Assembly: GCA_014946745.1 (NCBI GenBank) | Contig: JADCRD010000001.1 | Location: forward strand, 2,230,427 to 2,294,426 | Source of the DNA: Lysobacterales bacterium | Lineage (GTDB): Bacteria > Pseudomonadota > Gammaproteobacteria > Xanthomonadales > Xanthomonadaceae | Direction of reading: 5' to 3' | DNA length: 64,000 bases | Shown here: in pieces, positions 19,218-27,015 of the stretch | How the letters are laid out: each line of letters opens with the position of its first letter | Position numbering within the stretch: position 1 is the first letter of the stretch | Position numbers and translations under genes: made by a program | The notes under the pieces: model-generated | Databases searched by the model: none | What the model was told of the DNA's origin: nothing | The model's input: the letters and a program-made list of their open reading frames with translations, nothing else

Positions 19218-20039
19218 CTACCAGGGGCGCTTGGCCTGACGTTCGCGCTCGCGGTCGTAGGCGCGCAGCTCATCGCGCAGGAACTGGATGCGCTGGCGAC
19301 CGAGCGCATTGCGCTCGTCGTCCAGCACCACCGCATCAAGCAGCTCGGCGAAGCGCTGGGCGGCCGGCAGCATGGCTTCCCAGGCGTCCAGCGCAGGCAG
19401 CGGGCCCGGCAGGGTCATGAAGAAGGTGACGCCCGGCGTCTGCGTCTGGTCCGGCTGGCGCAGATCGAAATTGCCGGGCTTGACCACGTTGGCCACGCTG
19501 AAGATCGGCCCGGCCTCGGGACGATTGTCCGGCAGGCGATGAAAGATCTGCATGTCGCCAAAGACCAGCCCGGCCTTTTCGGCCGCGACCAGGATGTCGC
19601 CGCCGTGCAGCAGGGTGCCGGCGCGCGCCGCCACGATCAGGCTGACCACCTTGTCGAACTCGGGGTTGGGTCGCGCGCCCAAGGTCGACTGCGCGGGTGC
19701 AGCGTGGTTCGGCTGCGCGGGTGCGGCGGCCTCGATCGCGCGCGGGCGGGCGTCCAGGTCAGGCTCGAATTCGATACCCGGCAATCGCGATGCGCTGGCA
19801 CTGCTTTCGGCTTCGCCGGCCAGGGTTTTCTCAAGCCGCGCCAGCTCGGCCTGGATGACTTTGTCCAGGCTGTCGTGCTCGTGATCGCTGAAGGCCGGTT
19901 CGGGCCGCTGCTCGGCAGCGCCGCGCTCGGCGACGCGCTTGCCCTGCCCCGGCTTCTGCGGACGTCCAAACCAGTACACGGCGCCGATGAACAGCAGGCC
20001 GAGGACGAGAAGGATGATGCGAAGCTGGGTCGGATCCAT
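19218..20039 (-). CDS. zipA: Cell-division protein ZipA
   Basis: A 273-residue division protein: one N-terminal membrane helix (residues 5-24, LRIILLVLGLLFIGAVYW), a charged/Pro-Ala-rich linker to about 130, then the ZipA C-terminal FtsZ-binding domain (SLIVAARAGTLLHGGDILVA, GLVFGDMQIFHRL, FSVANVVKPGNFD, GVTFFMTLPGP). It anchors FtsZ to the inner membrane. ATG 20039 puts the helix at the N-terminus as in ZipA. ligA, its usual partner, is not next to it here. The 223 bases before comEC show no gene. Confidence 0.93.
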   Translation of the reverse strand: MDPTQLRIILLVLGLLFIGAVYWFGRPQKPGQGKRVAERGAAEQRPEPAFSDHEHDSLDKVIQAELARLEKTLAGEAESSASASRLPGIEFEPDLDARPRAIEAAAPAQPNHAAPAQSTLGARPNPEFDKVVSLIVAARAGTLLHGGDILVAAEKAGLVFGDMQIFHRLPDNRPEAGPIFSVANVVKPGNFDLRQPDQTQTPGVTFFMTLPGPLPALDAWEAMLPAAQRFAELLDAVVLDDERNALGRQRIQFLRDELRAYDRERERQAKRPW

Positions 20040-20262
20040 GGAGGGTCTTGGCGGTGAAGGGGAGGCCGGCACACGCTCGGCGCGCGTCTCTCGCAGGCAG
20101 CTGCGCGATCGGCGCAGGGGCGACCCGAAAGAACTGCGCAGCGCATCACGCGCGCTCGGGCCGGAACTCTAGCAGCTTGGCGCCGTGCGGCCCATGCGCA
20201 GAGCGGCTTGCGTTCATGCAGTGCCGTGCGCGGGCGCGATGACTGTGGCGGCGGGGGCTGGC

Positions 20263-22650
20263 TCAGGATTCGTCGGCCAGCGATACCGAAGGCTTCCAAA
20301 GTCGCGGCTGTTCGCGGCGGCGCGCCTGCACCGTAATCTCCGGATTCGCGCCGATGCGCAGAATCAGCGCGCCGGTCTCGGCCGTGTTCCAGACCTCAGC
20401 TCCCGCCTGCTGCCAGCGCGCCACCACATCGGGCCGCGGATGGCCGAAGCGGTTGGCATAACCGGCCGCGACCAACGCATGGCGGGCACCGGTGGCGCGC
20501 ACGAAGGCTTCCTCACTGGAACTGGCGCTGCCGTGGTGCGGCACCACGACGACATCGGCCCGCAGGCGCTCGGGCTGCTCGCGCACCAGGCGCTGTTCGA
20601 TCAGTCGACCGATATCGCCCGCGAACAGTGCGACCTGGTCACCCGCCTGCACCCGCAGCACGCAGCTGCTCTCGTTGCGCAGGTAGGGAAAGTGCTCGGG
20701 CGGATGCAGCAGCTCGAAGTCGACGCCATCCCAGCGCCAGCGCTCGCCGGCCACGCACGGCTGCGCCCGCGGGAAGCGCACCCGATCCGAACTCTGCAGC
20801 GGCGCGGGGAAGGCCCTCAGCACGCTCTCGGCACCACCGGCATGGTCAGCATCGCCGTGCGACACCAGCACGCGATCGAGCCGACGCAGACCCAGCGCGC
20901 GCAGCGCCGGCACCACCGCCGCCTCGCCCATGTCGAGGCCGCTGCCAAACGCAGGCCCCGTATCCAGCAGCAGGGCATGGTTCTGCGTGCGGATCAGCGC
21001 CGACAGGCCCTGACCGACATCGAGCAGATGCAGCTCGGCCACGCCGGGTGCGGGCGGGGCGAGGCGCGGCAGCAGCAGGGGCAGCATCAGCACCGCACCC
21101 AGCGCGCGCCCCGGCGTGCCGCGCGGCATCAGCAGCCAGATCACGCCGAGCGCTGCCAGCAGCAGACTCACACTCGAAGGCTCGGGCAGAAAGACCTGCG
21201 CGTGGGGCAGTTCGGCTGTCCACACCAGCAGCGACCACAGCAGATCCATCAGCCAGGCGGCAAACGCCAGCAGCGGTGCCGCCAGCGCCGGCAGGCCGAT
21301 CAGCAGCAGACCAGCACCAAGCAAAGCGAGCGGCACCACGCCCAGGCTGACCCAGGGCACGGCCAACAGGTTGGCCGCCGCACCCGCCACCGAGGCCTGG
21401 CCGAAGAAGAACACCGTGAGCGGCAACAGGCCGAGGCTGGCCACCAGCTGTGCGCCGAGCAGGCGGCGCCAGCCCGGCAGCTGCTGCAGATCGCTCGGCA
21501 TGCACCACAGCAGCCAGGCCACACCGAGAAACGACAGCCAGAAGCTCGCGCCCAGCACGGACAGTGGATCGCTCAGCACCAGCACGAACAGCGCCAGGGC
21601 GTAGGCCTGCCAGGTGCTGGAGCGCCGCCGCAACAGCACCGCGAGCAGCGCTGCGGCGACCATCAGCAGGCTGCGCAGCACCGGCACGCCGAAGCCGGCC
21701 AACGCCGCGTAGCCGGCCGCCCCCAGCAGCGCCGCGAAGGCGGCCCCCTGCGGCAGCGGCAGGCGCAGACCCAGCGCGGGCCACAGTCGATAGAAGCCAC
21801 GCGCGAGCAGCGCGAACAGGCCTGCGACGAGGCCGATATGCAGGCCGGAGATCGACATCAGATGGCCCACGCCGGTCGCGCGCAGGACCTCCCAGTCCGC
21901 TTCGTCGAAGGCGCGCGTGTCGGCGACGGTGAGCGCGCGAACGAAGCGCGAGCCCGCATGCAGCGGACCTTCACCGCCCAGGGCTTCGACCATGCCCTGC
22001 GAGAGGTGCGCGCGCAGCGCGTCGAGACCGGCAGCGGGGGCCAGCAAGCGATTGTCGGGATGCTCGCGCACGTAGCCGGTGGCCGCGAGCCGACGCTGCA
22101 GCGCGTAGCGCTCGAAATCGAAGCCCCCCGGATTGTCGACCCCGCGTGGCGCCTTGAGCCGCAGCTGCAGCGACCAGCGGCTGCCCGCCTGGGGCGAGTG
22201 CTCGCTGCGATACCAGCCGATCCGCAGCAGCTGGCCGGCCAGCACGGCGGCCTCGCCCTCGCCGGCTTCGACGCGGAAGTCGAAGCGCACCGCATCGGGG
22301 CTGCGCTGCGGCAGGCCTTCAAGCCGCCCCTGCACGCGCACATCGCGGCCTTCCAGCTTGGCCGGCAATCGCTGCTGCACCACGGACTCCGCCACCAGCA
22401 GTGCTAGCGCCGCGCCGAACAGGGCGGTGCCGCTCCAGCGCAGCAGCGCCCAGCGCGGACGCGGCGACAGCCAGAGCAAGAGCCCCAGCACCAGCATCGG
22501 CCACTGCGCCCATTCGGGCGGAAAGCGCGACAGCGCTAGCGCTGCAGCCACGCCAGCGAGCAGGCCAAGCGCACTGCCGATGCCGAGCACCGGTGCTGCC
22601 GACGGCGTGCGCAGCCGCTGCGACCCTGCCTGCACCGGCACGGTCGCCAT
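20263..22650 (-). CDS. comEC: ComEC/Rec2 DNA-uptake channel
   Basis: A 795-residue inner-membrane protein. The N-terminal third has several helices and an OB-fold-like DUF4131 region; the Competence domain follows with GVGHLMSISGLHIGLVAGL and GAAGYAALAGFGVPVLRSLL; the C-terminal metallo-beta-lactamase domain has VSHGDADHAGGAESVL and VVVPHHGSASSSEEAF. It forms the channel through which single-stranded DNA enters during transformation. Genes for the pilus part of the machinery are not in this window. Confidence 0.95.
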   Translation of the reverse strand: MATVPVQAGSQRLRTPSAAPVLGIGSALGLLAGVAAALALSRFPPEWAQWPMLVLGLLLWLSPRPRWALLRWSGTALFGAALALLVAESVVQQRLPAKLEGRDVRVQGRLEGLPQRSPDAVRFDFRVEAGEGEAAVLAGQLLRIGWYRSEHSPQAGSRWSLQLRLKAPRGVDNPGGFDFERYALQRRLAATGYVREHPDNRLLAPAAGLDALRAHLSQGMVEALGGEGPLHAGSRFVRALTVADTRAFDEADWEVLRATGVGHLMSISGLHIGLVAGLFALLARGFYRLWPALGLRLPLPQGAAFAALLGAAGYAALAGFGVPVLRSLLMVAAALLAVLLRRRSSTWQAYALALFVLVLSDPLSVLGASFWLSFLGVAWLLWCMPSDLQQLPGWRRLLGAQLVASLGLLPLTVFFFGQASVAGAAANLLAVPWVSLGVVPLALLGAGLLLIGLPALAAPLLAFAAWLMDLLWSLLVWTAELPHAQVFLPEPSSVSLLLAALGVIWLLMPRGTPGRALGAVLMLPLLLPRLAPPAPGVAELHLLDVGQGLSALIRTQNHALLLDTGPAFGSGLDMGEAAVVPALRALGLRRLDRVLVSHGDADHAGGAESVLRAFPAPLQSSDRVRFPRAQPCVAGERWRWDGVDFELLHPPEHFPYLRNESSCVLRVQAGDQVALFAGDIGRLIEQRLVREQPERLRADVVVVPHHGSASSSEEAFVRATGARHALVAAGYANRFGHPRPDVVARWQQAGAEVWNTAETGALILRIGANPEITVQARRREQPRLWKPSVSLADES

Positions 22651-22661
22651 GCGCGCAGGCC

Positions 22662-23357
22662 TCAGGCCGACGCCAGCGGCCGCAGCTGACCGCCCGAGAG
22701 TTCAAGCGCGCGGTCCATCTTCCGCGCCAGCGCACGGTCGTGCGTCACCAGCACGAAGCTGGTGCCGACTTCGCGATTGAGCTCCAGCATCAGCCCGTAG
22801 ACCGAGGCTGCGGTCCGCTCGTCGAGATTGCCGGTGGGCTCGTCGCCAAGCACGCAGGCCGGCCGTGTGACCAGCGCGCGCGCCACCGCGCAGCGCTGGC
22901 GTTCGCCGCCGGACAGCTCGCCCGGCTTGTGGCGCAGACGTGCGCCCAGGCCGACGCGATCGAGCAGGGCCGCGGCCTGGCGCTCGGCCTCGGCCACGCT
23001 GCGGCCGGCGATCAGCAGCGGCATGCAGACGTTTTCCAGCGCGGTGAACTCGGGCAGCAGGTGATGGAACTGGTAAACGAAGCCCAGGGCGCGATTGCGC
23101 AGGCGACCGCGCTCGGCGTCCGAAAGCCGGCTCATCGCCTCGCCGGCGACGAACACTTCGCCCGCGCTCGGCGTATCAAGCCCGCCGAGGATATGCAGCA
23201 AGGTGCTCTTGCCGGCCCCCGAGGCGCCGACGATGGCCACGGTTTCGCCGCGCGCGACCTCGAAGTCGATCGACTGGAAGACCGGCGTGCTCAGATCGCC
23301 CTCGGCATAGGTCTTGGCCAGCCCGCGGCAGGCGATGACGGCATTCGACTCAGTCAT
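22662..23357 (-). CDS. lolD: Lipoprotein-release ATPase LolD
   Basis: A 231-residue ABC ATPase: Walker [10 protein letters not shown] near residues 45-53, Q-loop/His context [19 protein letters not shown], signature [15 protein letters not shown], Walker [14 protein letters not shown]. The Q-x-HH-LLPEF motif is typical of LolD, which powers extraction of outer-membrane lipoproteins to LolA. It lies six bases after lolC/E and twelve before comEC. Confidence 0.95.
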   Translation of the reverse strand: MTESNAVIACRGLAKTYAEGDLSTPVFQSIDFEVARGETVAIVGASGAGKSTLLHILGGLDTPSAGEVFVAGEAMSRLSDAERGRLRNRALGFVYQFHHLLPEFTALENVCMPLLIAGRSVAEAERQAAALLDRVGLGARLRHKPGELSGGERQRCAVARALVTRPACVLGDEPTGNLDERTAASVYGLMLELNREVGTSFVLVTHDRALARKMDRALELSGGQLRPLASA

Positions 23358-23363
23358 GGCGCA

Positions 23364-24608
23364 TTACTCGTAGCGCAGGGCGGCAGCGGGCTCGGTGCGC
23401 GAGGCGCGCCAGGCCGGATACAGGGTCGCGATCATGCTCATCACCAGCGCGACCAGCACGATCAGGCCAACATCGTCGGTGCGCAGATCGGTGGGCAGGC
23501 CGGTGATGTAGTAAACGTCAGCCGGCATCACCTCGAAGCCGAAGGTCGTCTCGATCGCCTTCACCACATGGTCGAGGTTCAGCGTCAGGCTGACGCCGCC
23601 GATCAGGCCGAGCAGCACGCCGACCACGCCGATCAAACTACCCTGCACCACGAACACGCCCATGATCGAGCGCGGGCTCATGCCCAGGGTGCGCAGGATG
23701 GCGATGTCGGCCTGCTTGTCGGTGACCAGCATCACCAGCGAGCTGACCAGGTTGAAGGCGGCCACGCCGACGATCAGCGAGAGGATGATGAACATCACCG
23801 TCTTCTCCATCTGGATCGCGCGGAAGAAGTTGCTGTGGTCGGCGCTCCAGTCGCGGATGCGGTAGTAGTGGTCGAGCTGCTCGGTGAGATCGCGGGCCAC
23901 CTGCCAGCCCTGCATCATGTCGGTGAGCTTCAGCCGCACCCCGGTCACGCCCTCGCCCATGCGCAGCAGGCGCTGGGCATCCTGCAGGTGGATGATGGCC
24001 AGCTGACGGTCGTACTCCTGCATGCCGGCGCTGAAGATGCCGGCGACGGTGAAGCGGCGCATCTGCGGCGCCACGCCGACCGGCGTGCTGCGGAACTCCG
24101 GCACCATCACGGTGATGCTGTCGCCCACGCCAACGCCGAGGTAGAGCGCGAGATCCGCGCCGACCAGCACGCGAAACGCGCCGGGTTCAAGGTCGGTGAG
24201 CGCGCCTTCTTTCATCAGATCGGCGATCTCGCTGACCTCGGGCTCGCGCGAGGGGTCCACGCCGCGCAGCAGGGCGCCCTGGCTGCGGCCGGCCTGCAGC
24301 AGGGATTCGCGCTCGACGTAGGGCGCCGCGCCCAGCACGCGGGCATCGGATTTCGCAAGCTCAACCGCGCGCGGCCAGTTCTGCAGGTCTTCGCCCGCAC
24401 CACTGATGGTGGCGTGAGCCACCATGCCGAGGATGCGCGCGCGCAGCTCCTGCTCAAAGCCGTTCATCACCGAGATCACCGTGATCAGCGCGGTGACGCC
24501 GATGGCGATGCCCAGCATCGAGGCCAGCGAAATGAAGGAGATGAAATGGTTGCGCCGCTTGGCGCGCGTGTAGCGCAGGCCGATGGCGATTTCGATGGGA
24601 CGGAACAC
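23364..24608 (-). CDS. lolC: LolC/LolE-family lipoprotein-release permease
   Basis: A 414-residue MacB/FtsX-type permease with GTG start 24608. The N-terminus IEIAIGLRYTRAKRRNHFIS and the first helix (SMLGIAIGVTALITVISVMN) are typical. A large periplasmic domain contains the LolC hook-type region (MQEYDRQLAIIHLQDAQRLL). Three C-terminal helices include AFNLVSSLVMLVTDKQADIA and GMSPRSIMGVFVVQGSLIG. Only one permease gene is next to lolD, so the transporter may use one homodimeric subunit; a separate lolE elsewhere cannot be excluded. Confidence 0.93.
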   Translation of the reverse strand: MFRPIEIAIGLRYTRAKRRNHFISFISLASMLGIAIGVTALITVISVMNGFEQELRARILGMVAHATISGAGEDLQNWPRAVELAKSDARVLGAAPYVERESLLQAGRSQGALLRGVDPSREPEVSEIADLMKEGALTDLEPGAFRVLVGADLALYLGVGVGDSITVMVPEFRSTPVGVAPQMRRFTVAGIFSAGMQEYDRQLAIIHLQDAQRLLRMGEGVTGVRLKLTDMMQGWQVARDLTEQLDHYYRIRDWSADHSNFFRAIQMEKTVMFIILSLIVGVAAFNLVSSLVMLVTDKQADIAILRTLGMSPRSIMGVFVVQGSLIGVVGVLLGLIGGVSLTLNLDHVVKAIETTFGFEVMPADVYYITGLPTDLRTDDVGLIVLVALVMSMIATLYPAWRASRTEPAAALRYE

Positions 24609-24623
24609 GTGGCGGGCGGCCTG

Positions 24624-25067
24624 TCAGTGGGTCGGGGTCGAGCTCGGTGCCTGCGCGCGCTGGCCGTGGCGATCCAGCCAGAGCCGCAGCGCCCGCAGCT
24701 GCGGGCCCGGCAGGGTATCCGATGCCAGCGGCCAGCGGAGTAGCCGGCCCTGAATCCGCAGCGTGAGCACGGCGATCGGCCCACGCGATTCGAGGCCAAG
24801 CAGTTCGGCCGGCAAGGCCTCGGGGGCCGCCATGCCCGCTGCCGATGCAGGCCACCAGTCGGCCTGACCGCTGTCGTGCAGAAGCAGTCGTCCGCGCAGC
24901 AAGCGGCGCACGCGCCAGACGCTGATGGCCCCGAGCATCAGGGGCAGCGGCAAGGCCTCACGCGGAAGATCGGACAGCCAGAGTGCAAACGCCGCCAGCA
25001 GCGCCAGCGCCGTCAGCGCAGCCTGCAGGGCGATGGAAGGCTTGAGCTCAAGCGGGAGGGAGGGCAC
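24624..25067 (-). CDS. ygfX: YgfX/CptA-like inner-membrane protein
   Basis: A 147-residue protein with GTG start 25067, overlapping sdhE by 20 bases. It has two N-terminal helices (about 13-30 and 37-52) separated by LSDLPREALPLPL, then a small cytoplasmic domain with LLHDSGQADWW and LRALRLWLDRH. The E. coli partner YgfX (CptA) is encoded directly after sdhE/ygfY in the same way and interacts with FtsZ/MreB or SdhE. The assignment rests on topology, size and context. Confidence 0.82.
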   Translation of the reverse strand: MPSLPLELKPSIALQAALTALALLAAFALWLSDLPREALPLPLMLGAISVWRVRRLLRGRLLLHDSGQADWWPASAAGMAAPEALPAELLGLESRGPIAVLTLRIQGRLLRWPLASDTLPGPQLRALRLWLDRHGQRAQAPSSTPTH

Positions 25068-25308
25068 GGATGGTGGCGACCAGGCCGGAGATCACCGGGT
25101 CCTGCGGCTGCTCGTGGCCGATGAACCAGCGCCACAAGGCGTCGTCTTCGCAAACCAGCAGCGCCTCGAAGGCGTCGCGGTCGAACGCCTCGGGGCGACG
25201 CTCGGCCAGATCGAGATAGCGTTCGAACAGCTGATCCAGCTCGCGCATCCCGCGGCGCGAACGCCAGCGCCAACGGCGGAGGTCTTCAGGGGTGATGGAA
25301 GCGGACAT
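25048..25308 (-). CDS. sdhE: Succinate dehydrogenase flavinylation factor SdhE
   Basis: An 86-residue protein with the SdhE signature RRGMRELDQLFERYL at residues 19-33 (RGxxE), then EALLVCEDDALWRWFIGHEQP. It promotes covalent FAD attachment to SdhA. The GGGATTT heptamer array at 25321-25369 begins about ten bases upstream of its ATG, and no normal ribosome-binding site is seen. It is co-directional with, and a few genes from, the sdhCDAB operon. Confidence 0.93.
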   Translation of the reverse strand: MSASITPEDLRRWRWRSRRGMRELDQLFERYLDLAERRPEAFDRDAFEALLVCEDDALWRWFIGHEQPQDPVISGLVATIRALPPA

Positions 25309-25313
25309 GCCTT

Positions 25314-25374
25314 TGGATTCGGGATTTGGGATTTGGGATTTGGGATTTGGGATTTGGGATTTGGGATTTGGGAA
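25314..25374. repeat. Seven GGGATTT heptamers upstream of sdhE
   Basis: Seven perfect tandem GGGATTT units (25321-25369) are flanked by GGATTC and GGGAAT. They occupy the whole 70-base gap between the MAPEG stop and the sdhE start. On the sdhE sense strand they read AAATCCC repeats, so copy-number change would move or replace the translation initiation region. Confidence 0.95.
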
Positions 25375-25378
25375 TACG

Positions 25379-25802
25379 CTAGCCCAACTGAAGCAGGCGC
25401 AAGGCGAGTACCGCGAGCAGCGCCCACAGGCACAGCGCACCCAGCACATAGACCGTGAAGCGGTGCATGACCTTGTTGTAGCTGCAGTGGATGGCGCTGT
25501 GGACAACCCGCAGGGCCACGAAAGCCCAGGCCAGCCCCAGCACAAGCGCCCCACCCTGCCCCGTCTGCGCCGCCACCACGATGGCGAAATAGAACAGCAC
25601 CGGCAGCTCGAACAGGTTGCGGAAATTGTCGGCAGCGCGCGTGTCCTTCAACTTCGCCGCCATCTGCGCGGAAGTCGCGACCGCCTGAGGATGGACACGC
25701 TCGCGCTTCATCTGGCCGAGGCGTTCGACATAGAGCCGGCACCAGACCAGAAAGGTCAGTGCTGAGAGGGCGAAGCCGGGGAGCTGTCTCGACGCTTTGC
25801 AT
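25379..25802 (-). CDS. MAPEG-family membrane protein, probable frameshift near start
   Basis: A small MAPEG-type membrane protein with NFRNLFELPVLFYFAIVVAA, RVVHSAIHCSYNKVMHRF and four hydrophobic helices. Uninterrupted in-frame coding with ATG begins only at 25711 (111 codons), which loses the first conserved helix FALSALTFLVWCRLYV that is coded just upstream in the same frame. A natural start, ATG 25802, lies in another frame; removing one base from the GGGG run at 25778-25781 would give MQSVETAPGFALSALTF and a full-length product. So the gene carries either a one-base frameshift or a sequencing error. MAPEG proteins include glutathione transferases, but bacterial members of this kind are uncharacterised. 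Confidence 0.75.
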
Positions 25803-25816
25803 GGGAACGAAGTTTC

Positions 25817-25860
25817 GGGGTGCGGGTGCGGGGTGCGGGGTGCGGGGTGCGGGGTGCGGG
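25817..25860. repeat. GTGCGGG/GTGCGGGG heptamer-type array
   Basis: About six tandem copies of GTGCGGG(G) lie directly upstream of the MAPEG ATG on the coding side. Unit lengths vary between six and seven bases. The array abuts the palindrome at 25866. Confidence 0.85.
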
Positions 25861-26001
25861 CATAGGGTGGGCCCTGGCCCACCATGAGCGCCACCCTCGC
25901 CCCGGTCAATCCGACGGTCATCGCGAGCGCGCGGGCAAGTGGCGACGGCCAGCAACGCGCGAGGCGCGCACTCAGGCCACGGTGGGCCAGGGCCAACCTA
26001 T
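25861..26001. repeat. Inverted pair of CATAGGGTGGGCC palindromes
   Basis: CATAGGGTGGGCCCTGG at 25861 and its near-complement GGTGGGCCAGGGCCAACC at 25981-25998 (ending CCTATG at 26001) face each other across about 100 bases. Each arm is itself a palindrome of the GGTGGG...CCCACC type. No gene is evident between them. It looks like a REP pair in the 270-base gap between the MAPEG gene and the sdhB terminator. Confidence 0.7.
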
Positions 26002-26075
26002 GAAGACTCGTGGGCTCCAGCCTGCGCTGAATCTGCTGAAGCCGGGGTCTGCCGTGTGTCCGCCGACACCCCAAC

Positions 26076-26102
26076 AAAAAAGGCGCCCGGGGGGCGCCTT
26101 CT
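26076..26102 (-). terminator. Rho-independent terminator of the sdhCDAB transcript
   Basis: On the minus strand AGGCGCC and GGCGCCT form a GC-rich stem with a C/G-rich loop, followed by TTTTTT, twelve bases after the sdhB stop codon. Confidence 0.85.
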
Positions 26103-26111
26103 CGCGGAGCT

Positions 26112-26900
26112 TCAAACCCCTCGCCGCTGGATCATCAGCTTCTTGATCTCGGCGATCGCCTTGGCCGGATTCAGGCCCTTCGGGCAGGTCCGGGCGCAGT
26201 TCATGATGGTGTGACAGCGGTACAGGCGGAACGGATCTTCCAGGTCATCCAGACGCGCCCCGGTGTCCTCGTCGCGCGAATCGATGATCCAGCGGTAGGC
26301 CTGCAGCAGAATGGCCGGGCCAAGGTAGCGGTCGCCATTCCACCAGTAGCTCGGGCAGCTGGTGCTGCAGCAGGCGCAGAGGATGCACTCGTACAGGCCG
26401 TCGAGCTTGGCGCGGTCTTCCTTCGACTGCAGGCGCTCACCGGAGGCCGGCGGCGCCGACTGCGTGCGCAGCCACGGGCGGATCGAGGCGTACTGCGCGT
26501 AGAAGTGGGTCAGGTCCGGCACCAGATCCTTGATCACCTCCATATGCGGCAGCGGATACACCGGCACCTGCTTGCCGCCGCAGTCGCTGATCGCCTTGGT
26601 GCAAGCCAGCGTATTGGTGCCGTCGATGTTCATCGCACAGGAACCGCAGATGCCTTCGCGGCAGGAGCGGCGGAAGGTCAGCGTAGGGTCGATCTCGTTC
26701 TTGATCTTGATCAGCGCATCCAGAACCATCGGGCCGCAGCTGTCGAGGTCAACGTCATAGGTGTCGACCCGCGGATTGGCATCGTCGTCTGGGTTCCAGC
26801 GGTACACCTTGAAGGTGCGCACCTTCTTGGCGCCCGCGGGCGCCGGGAAGTGCTTGCCCTGGGTGATCTTGGAGTTCTTCGGCAGGGTGAATTCGGCCAT
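26112..26900 (-). CDS. sdhB: Succinate dehydrogenase iron-sulfur subunit
   Basis: A 262-residue subunit. The 2Fe-2S ligands are in CREGICGSC and the following TLAC; the 4Fe-4S and 3Fe-4S ligands are in [16 protein letters not shown] and [18 protein letters not shown]. The N-terminus carries a lysine-rich extension with [18 protein letters not shown]. It passes electrons from SdhA to quinone at the inner membrane. It is separated from sdhA by a 115-base gap holding an inverted heptamer repeat. Confidence 0.98.
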   Translation of the reverse strand: MAEFTLPKNSKITQGKHFPAPAGAKKVRTFKVYRWNPDDDANPRVDTYDVDLDSCGPMVLDALIKIKNEIDPTLTFRRSCREGICGSCAMNIDGTNTLACTKAISDCGGKQVPVYPLPHMEVIKDLVPDLTHFYAQYASIRPWLRTQSAPPASGERLQSKEDRAKLDGLYECILCACCSTSCPSYWWNGDRYLGPAILLQAYRWIIDSRDEDTGARLDDLEDPFRLYRCHTIMNCARTCPKGLNPAKAIAEIKKLMIQRRGV

Positions 26901-26912
26901 GGCTCTTTATCC

Positions 26913-27008
26913 GGGATTCGGGATTCGGGATTGGGGATTCGTGAGCGGTCTACGGTGCGCTTTGAGGCTGCTGCCTTTGCGAATCCCGAATCCCGAATCA
27001 CCAATCCC
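26913..27008. repeat. Inverted GGGATTC heptamer repeat between sdhA and sdhB
   Basis: A 29-base arm of GGGATTC-type units (26913-26941) and its near-perfect inverted copy (26980-27008) enclose a 38-base loop. The transcript between sdhA and sdhB would fold into a long hairpin. Confidence 0.93.
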
Positions 27009-27015
27009 GACCAGA

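Noticed and set aside
20185-22407. A 740-codon plus-strand frame rich in Gln, His and Arg
   Set aside because: Antisense to comEC; low-complexity composition and no motifs.
25314-25374. Heptamer array as a CRISPR array
   Set aside because: The units are seven bases long and contiguous with no spacers and no cas genes.
26913-27008. Inverted repeat as an insertion sequence or attachment site
   Set aside because: There is no transposase, no target duplication and the arms consist of heptamer units; it is a repeat family, not an IS.
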